64,000 bases of DNA from JAHEEL01 sp963836085 (GTDB taxonomy: Bacteria; Actinomycetota; Acidimicrobiia; Spongiisociales; UBA5794). The translations under genes were made by a program, and so were the position numbers. The first letter of the stretch is position 1, and each line of letters begins with the position of its first letter. The notes under the pieces are model-generated. The model was not told where the DNA came from, searched no databases, and was given only the letters and a program-made list of their open reading frames with translations. Positions 13,489-22,040 of this stretch are shown piece by piece. The stretch is taken from contig CAWIHT010000001.1 of assembly GCA_963836085.1 (NCBI GenBank), positions 1 to 64,000 of the forward strand. The letters run 5' to 3'.

Positions 13489-13881
13489 ATGCGTCTGGAA
13501 CTGGCAAAGCGAACCGACCTCGCCCTCCGCGGCCTGCAGGCGCTGAACGCCGACAGGAATCGCTTGTCTGGCAGCGATCTCGCCGCGATCCTCGAGACCA
13601 CACATCAATACCTGCCTCAGATCATGTCACCGCTCGTTCGGGAGCGGTGGGTGACGTCGACCCGTGGCCCTGGGGGCGGCTACCGCCTCATCGTGAGCCT
13701 CAGCGACATCACGGTCCTCCAGTTGATCGAGACGATGGAGGGCACGACCGACACCGACACCTGCGTGCTGAGCGGCGAGACCTGCGACGCCTCGGATCCA
13801 TGCGCGCTCCACGATGCGTGGTCGCAGGCCCGCGATGCCCTACTCGCTGAACTCGCCGCGACCTCAATTGCGGATGCCTAG
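13489..13881 (+). CDS. Rrf2-family transcriptional regulator, NsrR-like
   Basis: 130 residues. The winged helix-turn-helix begins MRLELAKRTDLALRGLQAL, with recognition region LETTHQYLPQIMSPLVRERWV and wing TSTRGPGGGYRL. Three cysteines at 92, 99 and 105 (C-x6-C-x5-C), together with Asp10 in the TDLALR motif, resemble the [4Fe-4S] ligand set of Streptomyces NsrR (Asp8, Cys93, Cys99, Cys105), a nitric-oxide sensor. It is convergent, at 9 bp, with the NO-generating nitrite reductase gene, which supports an NO-sensing role, though an IscR-like function cannot be excluded. It is one of very few plus-strand genes in the window. Confidence 0.85.
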   Translation: MRLELAKRTDLALRGLQALNADRNRLSGSDLAAILETTHQYLPQIMSPLVRERWVTSTRGPGGGYRLIVSLSDITVLQLIETMEGTTDTDTCVLSGETCDASDPCALHDAWSQARDALLAELAATSIADA

Positions 13882-13890
13882 CGTTCGGGT

Positions 13891-15879
13891 TCAGTAGACG
13901 TCGTTAGCGGTGTTGTAGACGTTGAATTTGCCCGTCGGCGTAATGAGCCATGGCCCGGCGATACGCAGCTTCTCGACGAGTGTGGCATCGTCGTAGATCA
14001 CGATCTCTCCTTCGGGGTCCCACACCGAGACCCAAACCTCATCGCCAGCCCGGTCGTACTCGAAATGGACGACGCGGCCGTGATCTGCCACCGGGAAGCA
14101 TGTCTCGAGTTCCCTCTTCTCCTTGCTGTACACGCAGGCCTGATGGCTCTCTTCGACATCATTCGACATTGGCGTGTCCATCCAGACCCATTGCGAGTTC
14201 GGGTGGGTCTTCAGGAACAGGCTGCCGGTTCCCGGGAGCTCAACCTCACGGACGACCTTCCAGGCATGTTCGGGACTCCCCACGGGATCGGCGCCGATCA
14301 GCGTGAGTTTGCCTTCGCCGATGTGTGTGGTGCCGTAGACCCATCCGAACTCGGGATCAACCCAGTTGGCTCCGCGCCCCGGATGAGGGACCTCGCCCGT
14401 CTCAACTCCGGCCACGAGCTCCTGCGTCTTGACGTCGACGACCATCAGCTTGTTCTGCGCGTTCGCCGCCGTGATGAAGTACCGACCGGTGTGATCCCAT
14501 CCTCCGTCGTGGAGGAAGAGGTCGGCGGCGATCTTCTTCACCATCGGGAAGTCGGGCTGGGAGTAGTCAACGATCGCGACGTAGCCAGACTCCTTCAGGC
14601 CCATCACCCATACCGGGTCGAAGTGAGATGCGACGATCGCCGCAACGCGTACTTCTTCCAGTTCGTCACCGTTGATGTCGTCGCTCAGCACGTCATGAAC
14701 CACGAGGGGTTCGAGCGTCTGCCCGTCGAATACGACGTATTGCGGTGGCCAGTAGCAGCCCTCGATGATGAACTGGTCCTCGTAGCCCTCGAACTTGCTT
14801 CCATCGACGCTCCTGGCATCGAAGCAGCCCTGGACCTGCGCCACGATTTCCGGGGTTTCCGTCCAGAGGTCAATCATGGTGACGCGGCCGTCGCGACCGA
14901 CCGCAATGAAGTAGCGACCGGTGGCCGACGACCGGAGGATGTGCACCGCAAAGCCGGTGTCGATGATCGCGACCTTCTCGTGGGCGTCGGAATCCATGAT
15001 CGCCACCTGCCCTGCGTCACGCAGGATGATGCCGGTGTAGTTCTCCCAGTCGCGGGTGGTCTGCGGCTCGGTTGGCCGATCGGCCACGGGAACGATGAGG
15101 TTCCAGGATTCGGTGATCTCTGCCAAATTGAGCGACGGCGGCGTCGGCGGCTCGAGTTGCACGAAGTTCGCCATCAACTCGATCTCCTCCGCCGTGAGGA
15201 TCCCGGACTCTCCCCAGGCGGGCATTCCGCCGGGGAGACCGTTGGTGAGAATCGTCTGCAGACCGGTCGTGCCGATCTCACGCGTGCGCTCCGGTTCGAT
15301 ATTCGGGCCGGTGGCCCCGACGCGCAATGTCCCATGGCAGCCGGCACAGCGGTTGAAGTAGACGTTCGAGGCTTCGTCGAACTCGGCTGGAGAGAGCTGC
15401 CGTGGTCCATCGGGGGCAGATGTCGATACGTCGACCTCTGATGTCGAGTCGAGATAGGCGACGACCTGGGCGATTTCCTGCGACTCGAGGTCCTGGGCCA
15501 CCATCCCTCCCGTATAGATCTCCGCCGCGTCTGCGTTCTCGGCGGCAAACGCCTCTGGATCCAGGATCCATCCCGCGAGCCAATCGGCGTCTCGCGTCTC
15601 TGTGACGCCGGCGAGATCGGGCCCAACAAGCGGGCCTTCACCGATCGTGTGGCATACCGCGCACTTCTCTTCGAACGTGACCTCTCCGGCGGCTGCCATC
15701 TCACCGAGCGGCAATTCATCCTCTGGCGCGACGGGAGCTTCGCCTTCGGCAAGGATCTCTCCCGATTCGGTCATCACGACGACGCGCTCGGGCAGAACCT
15801 GGGTGCATCCGACGATTGCAATCGCGGCCCCCAGTGCGAGCACCGCAAGCGTGACTCTCGGGATCCTTGAGGTGGACAT
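13891..15879 (-). CDS. nirS: cytochrome cd1 nitrite reductase (NO-forming), lipoprotein with two c-type haem domains
   Basis: 662 residues. An N-terminal signal ends in a lipobox (AIAIVGC, Cys25), implying an outer-leaflet-anchored lipoprotein. The first cytochrome c domain has CAVCH (73-77) and a candidate Met ligand in GGMVAQ. The second has CAGCH (178-182) and GGMPAW and matches the normal NirS c-domain (ATGPNIEP, LTAEEIELMANFVQ). The C-terminal eight-bladed d1 domain follows, with the proximal ligand in AVHILR (His313) and the distal active-site histidines in VASH (His419) and FLHDGG (His457). NirS reduces nitrite to nitric oxide in denitrification. The extra first c domain makes it about 100 residues longer than typical NirS. 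No d1-haem biosynthesis genes (nirF, nirJ, etc.) lie in the window. Confidence 0.9.
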   Translation of the reverse strand: MSTSRIPRVTLAVLALGAAIAIVGCTQVLPERVVVMTESGEILAEGEAPVAPEDELPLGEMAAAGEVTFEEKCAVCHTIGEGPLVGPDLAGVTETRDADWLAGWILDPEAFAAENADAAEIYTGGMVAQDLESQEIAQVVAYLDSTSEVDVSTSAPDGPRQLSPAEFDEASNVYFNRCAGCHGTLRVGATGPNIEPERTREIGTTGLQTILTNGLPGGMPAWGESGILTAEEIELMANFVQLEPPTPPSLNLAEITESWNLIVPVADRPTEPQTTRDWENYTGIILRDAGQVAIMDSDAHEKVAIIDTGFAVHILRSSATGRYFIAVGRDGRVTMIDLWTETPEIVAQVQGCFDARSVDGSKFEGYEDQFIIEGCYWPPQYVVFDGQTLEPLVVHDVLSDDINGDELEEVRVAAIVASHFDPVWVMGLKESGYVAIVDYSQPDFPMVKKIAADLFLHDGGWDHTGRYFITAANAQNKLMVVDVKTQELVAGVETGEVPHPGRGANWVDPEFGWVYGTTHIGEGKLTLIGADPVGSPEHAWKVVREVELPGTGSLFLKTHPNSQWVWMDTPMSNDVEESHQACVYSKEKRELETCFPVADHGRVVHFEYDRAGDEVWVSVWDPEGEIVIYDDATLVEKLRIAGPWLITPTGKFNVYNTANDVY

Positions 15880-15921
15880 CGCACCGCTCCTCGATTCGCC
15901 GCCCCATCGGGGTGTGAGAGA

Positions 15922-15950
15922 AGACTATGCAACTCGTCCGGAGATGTCCA
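15922..15950 (-). promoter_or_regulatory. candidate nirS promoter
   Basis: TGGACA (15945-15950) and TAGTCT (15922-15927) are separated by 17 bp and lie about 43 bp upstream of the nirS ATG, which has GAGGAG as its ribosome-binding site. No FNR/DNR-type TTGAT-N4-ATCAA site is seen. Confidence 0.5.
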
Positions 15951-15959
15951 GTTCCTAAC

Positions 15960-16712
15960 TTAGGCTCTTGGCTTATCGGTGTGATCACCCAAGACATACA
16001 TTGCGATTGCAGCGGCCACCGCGGCGTTCAAACTCTCGGTCTCCCCCGGCATCGGGATCGTCACCGAGTATCTGCACGCGTCGACTACCGCCTCGGAAAG
16101 CCCGTGCGCCTCACTCCCGATCAGGAGCGCAATCGGCAGATCGACAGCGAGTTCCGACGGCTCGAGCCCTCCATCCACCGTGGCCGCCACAAGGGCAAGA
16201 CCGGTTGCCTCGAGGTCCTCGATCGATCCAATATGAACGGCGGGGTGCGAGAGTTGCGTCCCGGCGCTGGCCCTCAGCACTTTGGGGCTCCACGGATCCG
16301 GCCCGTCAAGGAATGCGATCTGCCATCCAAGGGCGGCAGCCGTACGGATCAAGGTCCCCGCGTTCCCCGGGTCGCGGATCGCAACACCGACCACCGTGCG
16401 GCGGACCTGAAGCTCTGGTGGCTCGGGAGTCGAGATGACACCGACGCAGTCCTGCGGCTCAACGGTCGTCGAGAGCGCCGAGAGCACCGGACGGGTCACC
16501 TCGAAGACATGGGACCCCGCAGCGGCGCACCGGGTGGTGAGGCTCCCCTCTGCAGTTGTGTACACCTCGAGCGGCACGATGCCGGCATCGAGCGCGGATT
16601 CGAGCAGCTTGGGTCCTTCGACGATCGTGCGCCCCGTCTGGCGACGTTCGCGAGACCGATGCAGGCGGCGGACCGCCTTGACCTTGGCGTTGGTCGTCGC
16701 CTCGATGCGCAT
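15960..16712 (-). CDS. TrmH/SpoU-family rRNA 2'-O-methyltransferase
   Basis: 250 residues. A small N-terminal L30-like substrate-binding domain (about 1-95) is followed by a SPOUT methyltransferase domain with its three motifs: RDPGNAGTLIRTAAALG (about 113-129), LLIGSEAHGLSEAV (about 196-209) and IPMPGETESLNAAVAAAIAM (about 219-238). Such enzymes methylate a ribose 2'-OH in rRNA or tRNA using SAM through a knotted fold. It lies directly downstream of infC-rpmI-rplT, the usual actinobacterial position of the TsnR/RlmB-type 23S methyltransferase. The target nucleotide cannot be read from sequence. A terminator hairpin separates it from rplT, so its expression may rely on read-through. Confidence 0.88.
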   Translation of the reverse strand: MRIEATTNAKVKAVRRLHRSRERRQTGRTIVEGPKLLESALDAGIVPLEVYTTAEGSLTTRCAAAGSHVFEVTRPVLSALSTTVEPQDCVGVISTPEPPELQVRRTVVGVAIRDPGNAGTLIRTAAALGWQIAFLDGPDPWSPKVLRASAGTQLSHPAVHIGSIEDLEATGLALVAATVDGGLEPSELAVDLPIALLIGSEAHGLSEAVVDACRYSVTIPMPGETESLNAAVAAAIAMYVLGDHTDKPRA

Positions 16713-16722
16713 CAGACGAGAA

Positions 16723-16746
16723 GGGACCCCGCGGTGGCGGGGTCCC
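16723..16746 (-). terminator. intrinsic terminator after rplT
   Basis: A perfect GGGACCCCGC / GCGGGGTCCC hairpin with a 4-nt loop, followed by TTCTCGTCT on the minus strand. It sits between rplT and the TrmH-family gene. Confidence 0.8.
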
Positions 16747-16776
16747 TCTCACATCGTCCGGATCGTCCGAGCGACA

Positions 16777-17136
16777 TCACTCTGCGTTCGCTGCTCCAGC
16801 AACCTCGACGAGTGCCGAGAAGGCGGTTGGGTCGTTGACGGCCATCTCAGCGAGCATCTTGCGGTCGACCTCGATCTCGGCCGCCTTGAGGCCCGCCATG
16901 AATTGGGAGTAGGTCGAGCCGTTCAGGCGTGCAGCCGCATTGATGCGCTGGATCCAGAGGCGCCGGAACTGACCCTTGCGAGCACGACGATCCCGATGCG
17001 CATACTGCATCGAGTGCATGACCTGCTCGCGAGCGGTGCGGTACCTCCGGCTCCTCGCCCCTCCGTAGCCGGAGGCGCGGTCCATTACCTTGCGGCGCTT
17101 CTTTTTTGCGTTGATTGAACGCTTTACACGTGCCAT
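16777..17136 (-). CDS. rplT: 50S ribosomal protein L20
   Basis: 119 residues, highly basic, with the L20 signatures MARVKRSINAKKKRRKVMDR at the N-terminus and WIQRINAAARLNGSTYSQFM centrally. It binds 23S domain I/II early in 50S assembly and in many bacteria autoregulates its operon. It is the third gene of infC-rpmI-rplT, 10 bp after rpmI. Confidence 0.98.
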   Translation of the reverse strand: MARVKRSINAKKKRRKVMDRASGYGGARSRRYRTAREQVMHSMQYAHRDRRARKGQFRRLWIQRINAAARLNGSTYSQFMAGLKAAEIEVDRKMLAEMAVNDPTAFSALVEVAGAANAE

Positions 17137-17146
17137 CGATTGACTC

Positions 17147-17341
17147 CTAGTTCCCCAGCAGGCGGTTCATGCGCTTTTCGTTTCCGCCATCGAGGATCTT
17201 GTTGCCCTTGACGCGACGCCAGCGACTCGTTGTTTTCTTGTGACGGTTGTGGCCGCGCCACGCCTTCGTGGTCCGTACCTTCCCGCTCCCGGTGCGTTTG
17301 AAGCGCTTCGCGGCACCTTTGTGGGTCTTCATCTTCGGCAC
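17147..17341 (-). CDS. rpmI: 50S ribosomal protein L35
   Basis: 64 residues, strongly basic. It begins MPKMKTHKGAAKRFKRTGSG and contains RRVKGNKILDGGN, as in L35. It lies between infC (12 bp) and rplT (10 bp), the universal arrangement for this operon. Confidence 0.98.
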   Translation of the reverse strand: MPKMKTHKGAAKRFKRTGSGKVRTTKAWRGHNRHKKTTSRWRRVKGNKILDGGNEKRMNRLLGN

Positions 17342-17353
17342 GATTCCACTCTC

Positions 17354-17986
17354 CTACTTGTCCGTCGCCTCGACGACGGCTACATCGTCGACGACAGCTT
17401 CAACATCTTCGTTCGTTTCCACAACGACGTCCTCAACAGCGACGTCCTCATCAACAACGTCTTCATCGACCCGGTCCGCATTGCGGAGCGGAGCCAGCAC
17501 CATCGTCATCTGCCGGCCCTCGAGCCTCGCAGCGGTCTCGACCTCTCCGTAGTTCGCAACGCTGTCGCGCAGTCGGCTGAGGATCTCGTTCCCGATCTCG
17601 GGATGCGTGACCTCACGTCCGCGGAACCGCATCGTGACCTTGACCTTGTCGTGGTCCTGTAGGAAGCGAATCACCCGCTGCCGCTTCACTTCGAAGTCGC
17701 TCGCCCCAATCTTGGGACGAAACTGGACTTCTTTGATCACGGTGCGAGTCTGCTTCTTGCGGGCCTCTCTCGCCTTGACGGACTGCTCATACTTGAACTT
17801 TCCGTAGTCCATGAGGCGAACAACCGGGGGGCGGGCCTCCGGGGCCACCTCGACGAGGTCGAGTTCCAACTGTGATGCCAGCCATCGGGCTTCTTCGATC
17901 GACTTGATGCCGATCTGCTCGCCGGCCGGGTCGACAAGGCGAACTTCCTTGACCCGAATGCGTTCGTTGACCCTGGGCTCCTTGAT
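17354..17986 (-). CDS. infC: translation initiation factor IF-3 with ATC start codon
   Basis: 210 residues. The start is placed at an ATC codon at 17986, seven bases after a perfect AGGAGG. From there the protein reads through VNERIRVKEVRLVDPAGEQI, the standard IF3 N-domain; the first ATG/GTG/TTG in frame would remove about 39 conserved residues. Non-AUG starts (AUU/AUC) are a known hallmark of infC and allow autoregulation through start-codon discrimination. The N-domain ends around residue 80 (LMDYGKFKYEQ) and the C-domain contains KVKVTMRFRGRE. An acidic C-terminal tail of about 35 residues rich in Val, Asp and Glu is an extra extension. It is first in the operon. Confidence 0.95.
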   Translation of the reverse strand: MKEPRVNERIRVKEVRLVDPAGEQIGIKSIEEARWLASQLELDLVEVAPEARPPVVRLMDYGKFKYEQSVKAREARKKQTRTVIKEVQFRPKIGASDFEVKRQRVIRFLQDHDKVKVTMRFRGREVTHPEIGNEILSRLRDSVANYGEVETAARLEGRQMTMVLAPLRNADRVDEDVVDEDVAVEDVVVETNEDVEAVVDDVAVVEATDK

Positions 17987-18041
17987 CGGAGTACCTCCTG
18001 CTCGTACGTGTCGACGAAGCAGGCGCCTGGTGCCAATACAG

Positions 18042-18067
18042 AAGGCAGCACGACGCGAGTGCTGCCT
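18042..18067 (-). terminator. attenuator hairpin in the infC leader
   Basis: AGGCAGCAC and GTGCTGCCTT form a strong stem with a TCGCGTC loop, followed by CTGTATT. It lies within the roughly 150-nt 5' leader of infC-rpmI-rplT. The leader also carries two copies of GGCGCCTGCTTC flanking the hairpin, which could form alternative pairings. The regulatory signal is unknown. Confidence 0.65.
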
Positions 18068-18144
18068 GAATGGGCGACCCAGCGCACCTCAACCGGTGGC
18101 AGGGTGGGAAGCAGGCGCCTCCGCTTGCGTCAATTGTGAACGGA

Positions 18145-18173
18145 AGAGTAGACGGGGTCGTCTCCTAGTTCAA
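18145..18173 (-). promoter_or_regulatory. candidate infC-rpmI-rplT promoter
   Basis: TTGAAC (18168-18173) and TACTCT (18145-18150) are separated by 17 bp. Transcription would begin near 18138 and give a leader of about 150 nt before infC. Confidence 0.6.
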
Positions 18174-18214
18174 TTGTGGGACCTGCGAGCCAACCCGGTT
18201 CCTTCCCCCAACTG

Positions 18215-18270
18215 CTTCTCCTCAGGGGCAGGTGGCGCATGCCCTGCGGGCAGATTGCGGAAGGGGTCGC
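18215..18270 (+). repeat. dispersed GC-rich repeat, copy 1
   Basis: Contains TCTCCTCAGGGGCAGGTGGC, then GCGGGCAGATTGCGGAAGGGG. It is similar to the minus-strand sequence of 19672-19725 and, more loosely, to 18344-18395 and 36871-36936. It lies between the infC promoter and the DUF222 remnant. Confidence 0.6.
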
Positions 18271-18293
18271 TCGGTCTCGGTGTCAGGCAGTGT

Positions 18294-19568
18294 CTATTTC
18301 CGACGCCTCGCGAGGATTCCCTCGCAGGCGTCCAGAGGTGGATACCCCCTCCGTCCCTCGCTGCGCTCGGGCCACCTCCCCCTGAAAGGGAGGAAGAGGA
18401 CCGGCTCCTTCTGCTCGTCGGTTCCTCGGTCTATGCGATTCGCCAGGTGGTGCGGTCGGGGTGGTGCGTGGATTCGGGGTCGGGTGAGGCGTCTCCGTTG
18501 GGGTGGGGAGCCCGGGTCGATGGTGAAGCCGTGGCCGTGGATCACGACATGGTGGTGGAACCAGCACACGGTCGACAGGTTCTCGGCGTCGGTGCGTCCG
18601 CCCTCAGACCATGGGGTGGTGTGATGCACCTGGAGGCGATACCTGGAGACGCAGCCCGAGATGGTGCAGACCCCGCCGTCACGATGCAGGATGAACCTTC
18701 TGAGTCTCGGCGGGATGACTCTGGTGCGGCGTCCCATCGCCAACGGCATACCGTCAGAGGTACGGGCGGTGACCTCAACCACACCGTCACACAGGATTGC
18801 TTGGAGCGTGTTCAGCCCGACCTGCGGGCCGCCCTCAACCGTGATACCGGTCTCGGCGTTCGTGGCTGCCGCTTCGGTGGCGTCGACAAAGACTGACACG
18901 ATCGGAGCCGGTGGCTGTCGACGGAGGCTCCGTTGTCGCCGGTGATCGAGTCTTCGCTGATCGCCCACAACGCATCCGCGTTCCTCGTCGTCCGGGACGG
19001 GTTCACGGTCGGTCCGTACGGGAAGCTGTCGGCTCTCGCTTCAAGCGCCGCCACGACGGTGCGTCCGGCGTAGCCGGGGAGGCGACCCGACAGGGTCCAC
19101 GCTGATTCGTCGAGGTTCGGCTGGATCGACACGTAGCGCTGTTCGAACGACATCTCCTCATCGACCGGCGCCAAACGCCGCCGCCGCGCCGTACGGATGC
19201 GGATCCCGGCAATATCGAACCCCGCCGTCTCACCCAGAACGTCACACGAGTCGTCACGCCCCGCAAACCGGCAGACCGCAACCGCCCGATCAAACCCGAT
19301 CACACCAGAAGCGACGGCTTCGATCGACGTCGGGAAGATCCTCGAGACGCCACGCCGTCGACACCAGCATCCCGGCCGTCTCCGGGGCCACGTCCATCCG
19401 ACCCGCCGCCCACTCCTTCAACGACCGATGCCCGTCCCGCACAGCAACCTGACGCCGATCAAGTTCCCGCAACAGCGACATCTGTGCGGCTCGGGACCGG
19501 GCGATGATCGCCTCGTGGTCGAGTAACTGTTCCTCGATCGTTGCGGTGGAGAGATCGTGATGTCCCAT
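18294..19568 (-). pseudogene. DUF222/HNH endonuclease (13E12-type), broken by two frameshifts
   Basis: Three minus-strand frames together make one DUF222-HNH protein. The 5' part (from ATG 19568) has the DUF222 N-terminus (HDLSTATIEEQLLDHEAI...). A one-base frame change near 19330 leads into a frame encoding GVIGFDRAVAVCRFAGRDD and DEEMSFEQRYVSIQPNLDES. A second change near 18905-18920 leads into the C-terminal HNH domain (CTISGCVSRYRLQVHHT, GGRTDAENLSTVCWFHH). No frame is intact across the family length. The C-terminal tail runs into a dispersed repeat, so the original end is unclear. Members are common multicopy elements in actinobacteria, often with inteins or mobile DNA, and their role is not settled. 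Sequencing error could mimic one but less likely both shifts. Confidence 0.82.
18344..18395 (-). repeat. dispersed GC-rich repeat, copy 2
   Basis: On the minus strand it reads TTTCAGGGGGAGGTGGCCCG followed by AGCGCAGCGAGGGACGGAGG. It forms the translated tail of the HNH remnant, indicating that the repeat inserted at, or defines, the degenerated 3' end of that gene. Confidence 0.6.
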
Positions 19569-19671
19569 ACCCGACAACCTACCTGCCGGGTGTGACAGAA
19601 ACCGGGGCCAGGACTGAAGAATCTCGAAGAATCCTGCGGATGCTCCGACCGCCGCTCGACACCGGCGAGAG

Positions 19672-19725
19672 ACCCCCTCCGCAACCTGCCCGCACCGCAG
19701 ACGCCACCTCCCCCTCAAGGAGAGG
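19672..19725 (-). repeat. dispersed GC-rich repeat, copy 3
   Basis: On the minus strand it reads TCTCCTTGAGGGGGAGGTGG, then GCGGGCAGGTTGCGGAGGGGG. It is the closest match to copy 1 and in inverted orientation, so the two bracket the HNH remnant. Confidence 0.6.
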
Positions 19726-19768
19726 AATCGAACTGATGACTGGCCTACCGAGTTGCTCGGCTCGTCGA

Positions 19769-20226
19769 CTACCCCGCGATTTTGCGCAGCAGACTCGCGG
19801 TCCGAATCGCGGCTTCGGCGGCTTCGCGGCCTTTGTTCTTCTCGTCGGGGGCGCTTCGCGCGTAGGCGTGGGCGGGGTCCCGGACGGTGAGAATTCCGAA
19901 GGCGACCGGCACACCCGTGTCGAGCATCACCCGCATGAGACCTTCGGAGGTGCGAGCGGCGATGTACTCGTAATGATCGGTCTCGCCTTCGATCACAGCT
20001 CCAAGCCCAATCACGGCGTCATAACCCTGCCCGGCAAGGCGCTGAGCGATGACCGGTACCTCGAATGCTCCCTCGACATCGATCAGCGTGATGTCGCGTG
20101 CTGCGGCATCCTCCAAGACCGCAAGCGCCCCAATCAGCAGGCCGTCAGTGACGGGTTGGTTGAAGAGCGAACGCACAACGCCAACGCGCATCGTCGAGGC
20201 GTCAAGGTCACCCCGGATCGGGCCAT

Positions 20227-20230
<4 letters not shown>
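19769..20230 (-). CDS. ribH: 6,7-dimethyl-8-ribityllumazine synthase
   Basis: 153 residues, normal length. It condenses 5-amino-6-ribitylamino-uracil with 3,4-dihydroxy-2-butanone-4-phosphate in the penultimate step of riboflavin synthesis and usually assembles as pentamers or icosahedra. Seen motifs are VEGAFEVPVIAQRL, IGLGAVIEGETDHYEYIA and GVPVAFGILTV. It is last in ribD-ribE-ribBA-ribH, overlapping the ribBA stop by 4 bp, and is under the upstream FMN riboswitch. Confidence 0.97.
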
Positions 20231-21428
<1,198 letters not shown>

Positions 21429-21432
<4 letters not shown>

Positions 21433-22040
21433 ACACGAGCCTCCATCAGTCGTTCAACGTATTTGGCAAGGATGTCCGCTTCGAGATTCGATCGGTCGCC
21501 GACTCCCCTGGCGCCGAGGACCGTGACCGCGAGCGTGTGCGGAATCAGGACGATCTCGAACCAGGGTTCGGCCGCGTGCACGTCCGAAACCGCCGTGATG
21601 GTCAGGCTGACGCCGTCGACGGTGACCGAACCCTTCTCGACAAGGTAGCGGGCAAGTTCGGGAGGCGTGGAGACGCGGATCCGGAGCGAGTCGCCTTCCG
21701 TGTCGACGCTCAGGAGGACCCCGACGCCGTCGACGTGGCCCTGCACGACGTGGCCATCAAAGCGTCCGCCCGAAGCCTCCACCGGTCTCTCGAGGTCGAC
21801 AGGCGAGCCCACAACGAGATCGCCGAGATTGGTGCGCTGCAGGGTCTCCGAAACGGCTTCGACGGTGAAACGGTCCTTTTCGATCTCGATTGCGGTGAGG
21901 CATACGCCATTCACCGCAATCGAGTCACCTATCACGAGGCCGGTGCAGGTCAGTGGGGCCGCAATGGTCAGGGCCGCTCCCCCGTTGGTGGGTTCGGCCG
22001 AGTGCACAGTTCCGAGTTCGCTCACGATTCCGGTGAACAT
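21429..22040 (-). CDS. ribE: riboflavin synthase, alpha chain
   Basis: 203 residues beginning MFTGIVSELGTV, the invariant riboflavin synthase N-terminus. It has two homologous lumazine-binding barrels (about 1-95 and 96-190; the second starts GHVVQGHVDGVG) and dismutates two 6,7-dimethyl-8-ribityllumazine molecules to riboflavin. The start overlaps the ribD stop by 1 bp. Confidence 0.97.

Noticed and set aside
16100..16840. Plus-strand frame opposite the TrmH-family gene
   Set aside because: Shadow of a gene with three intact SPOUT motifs.
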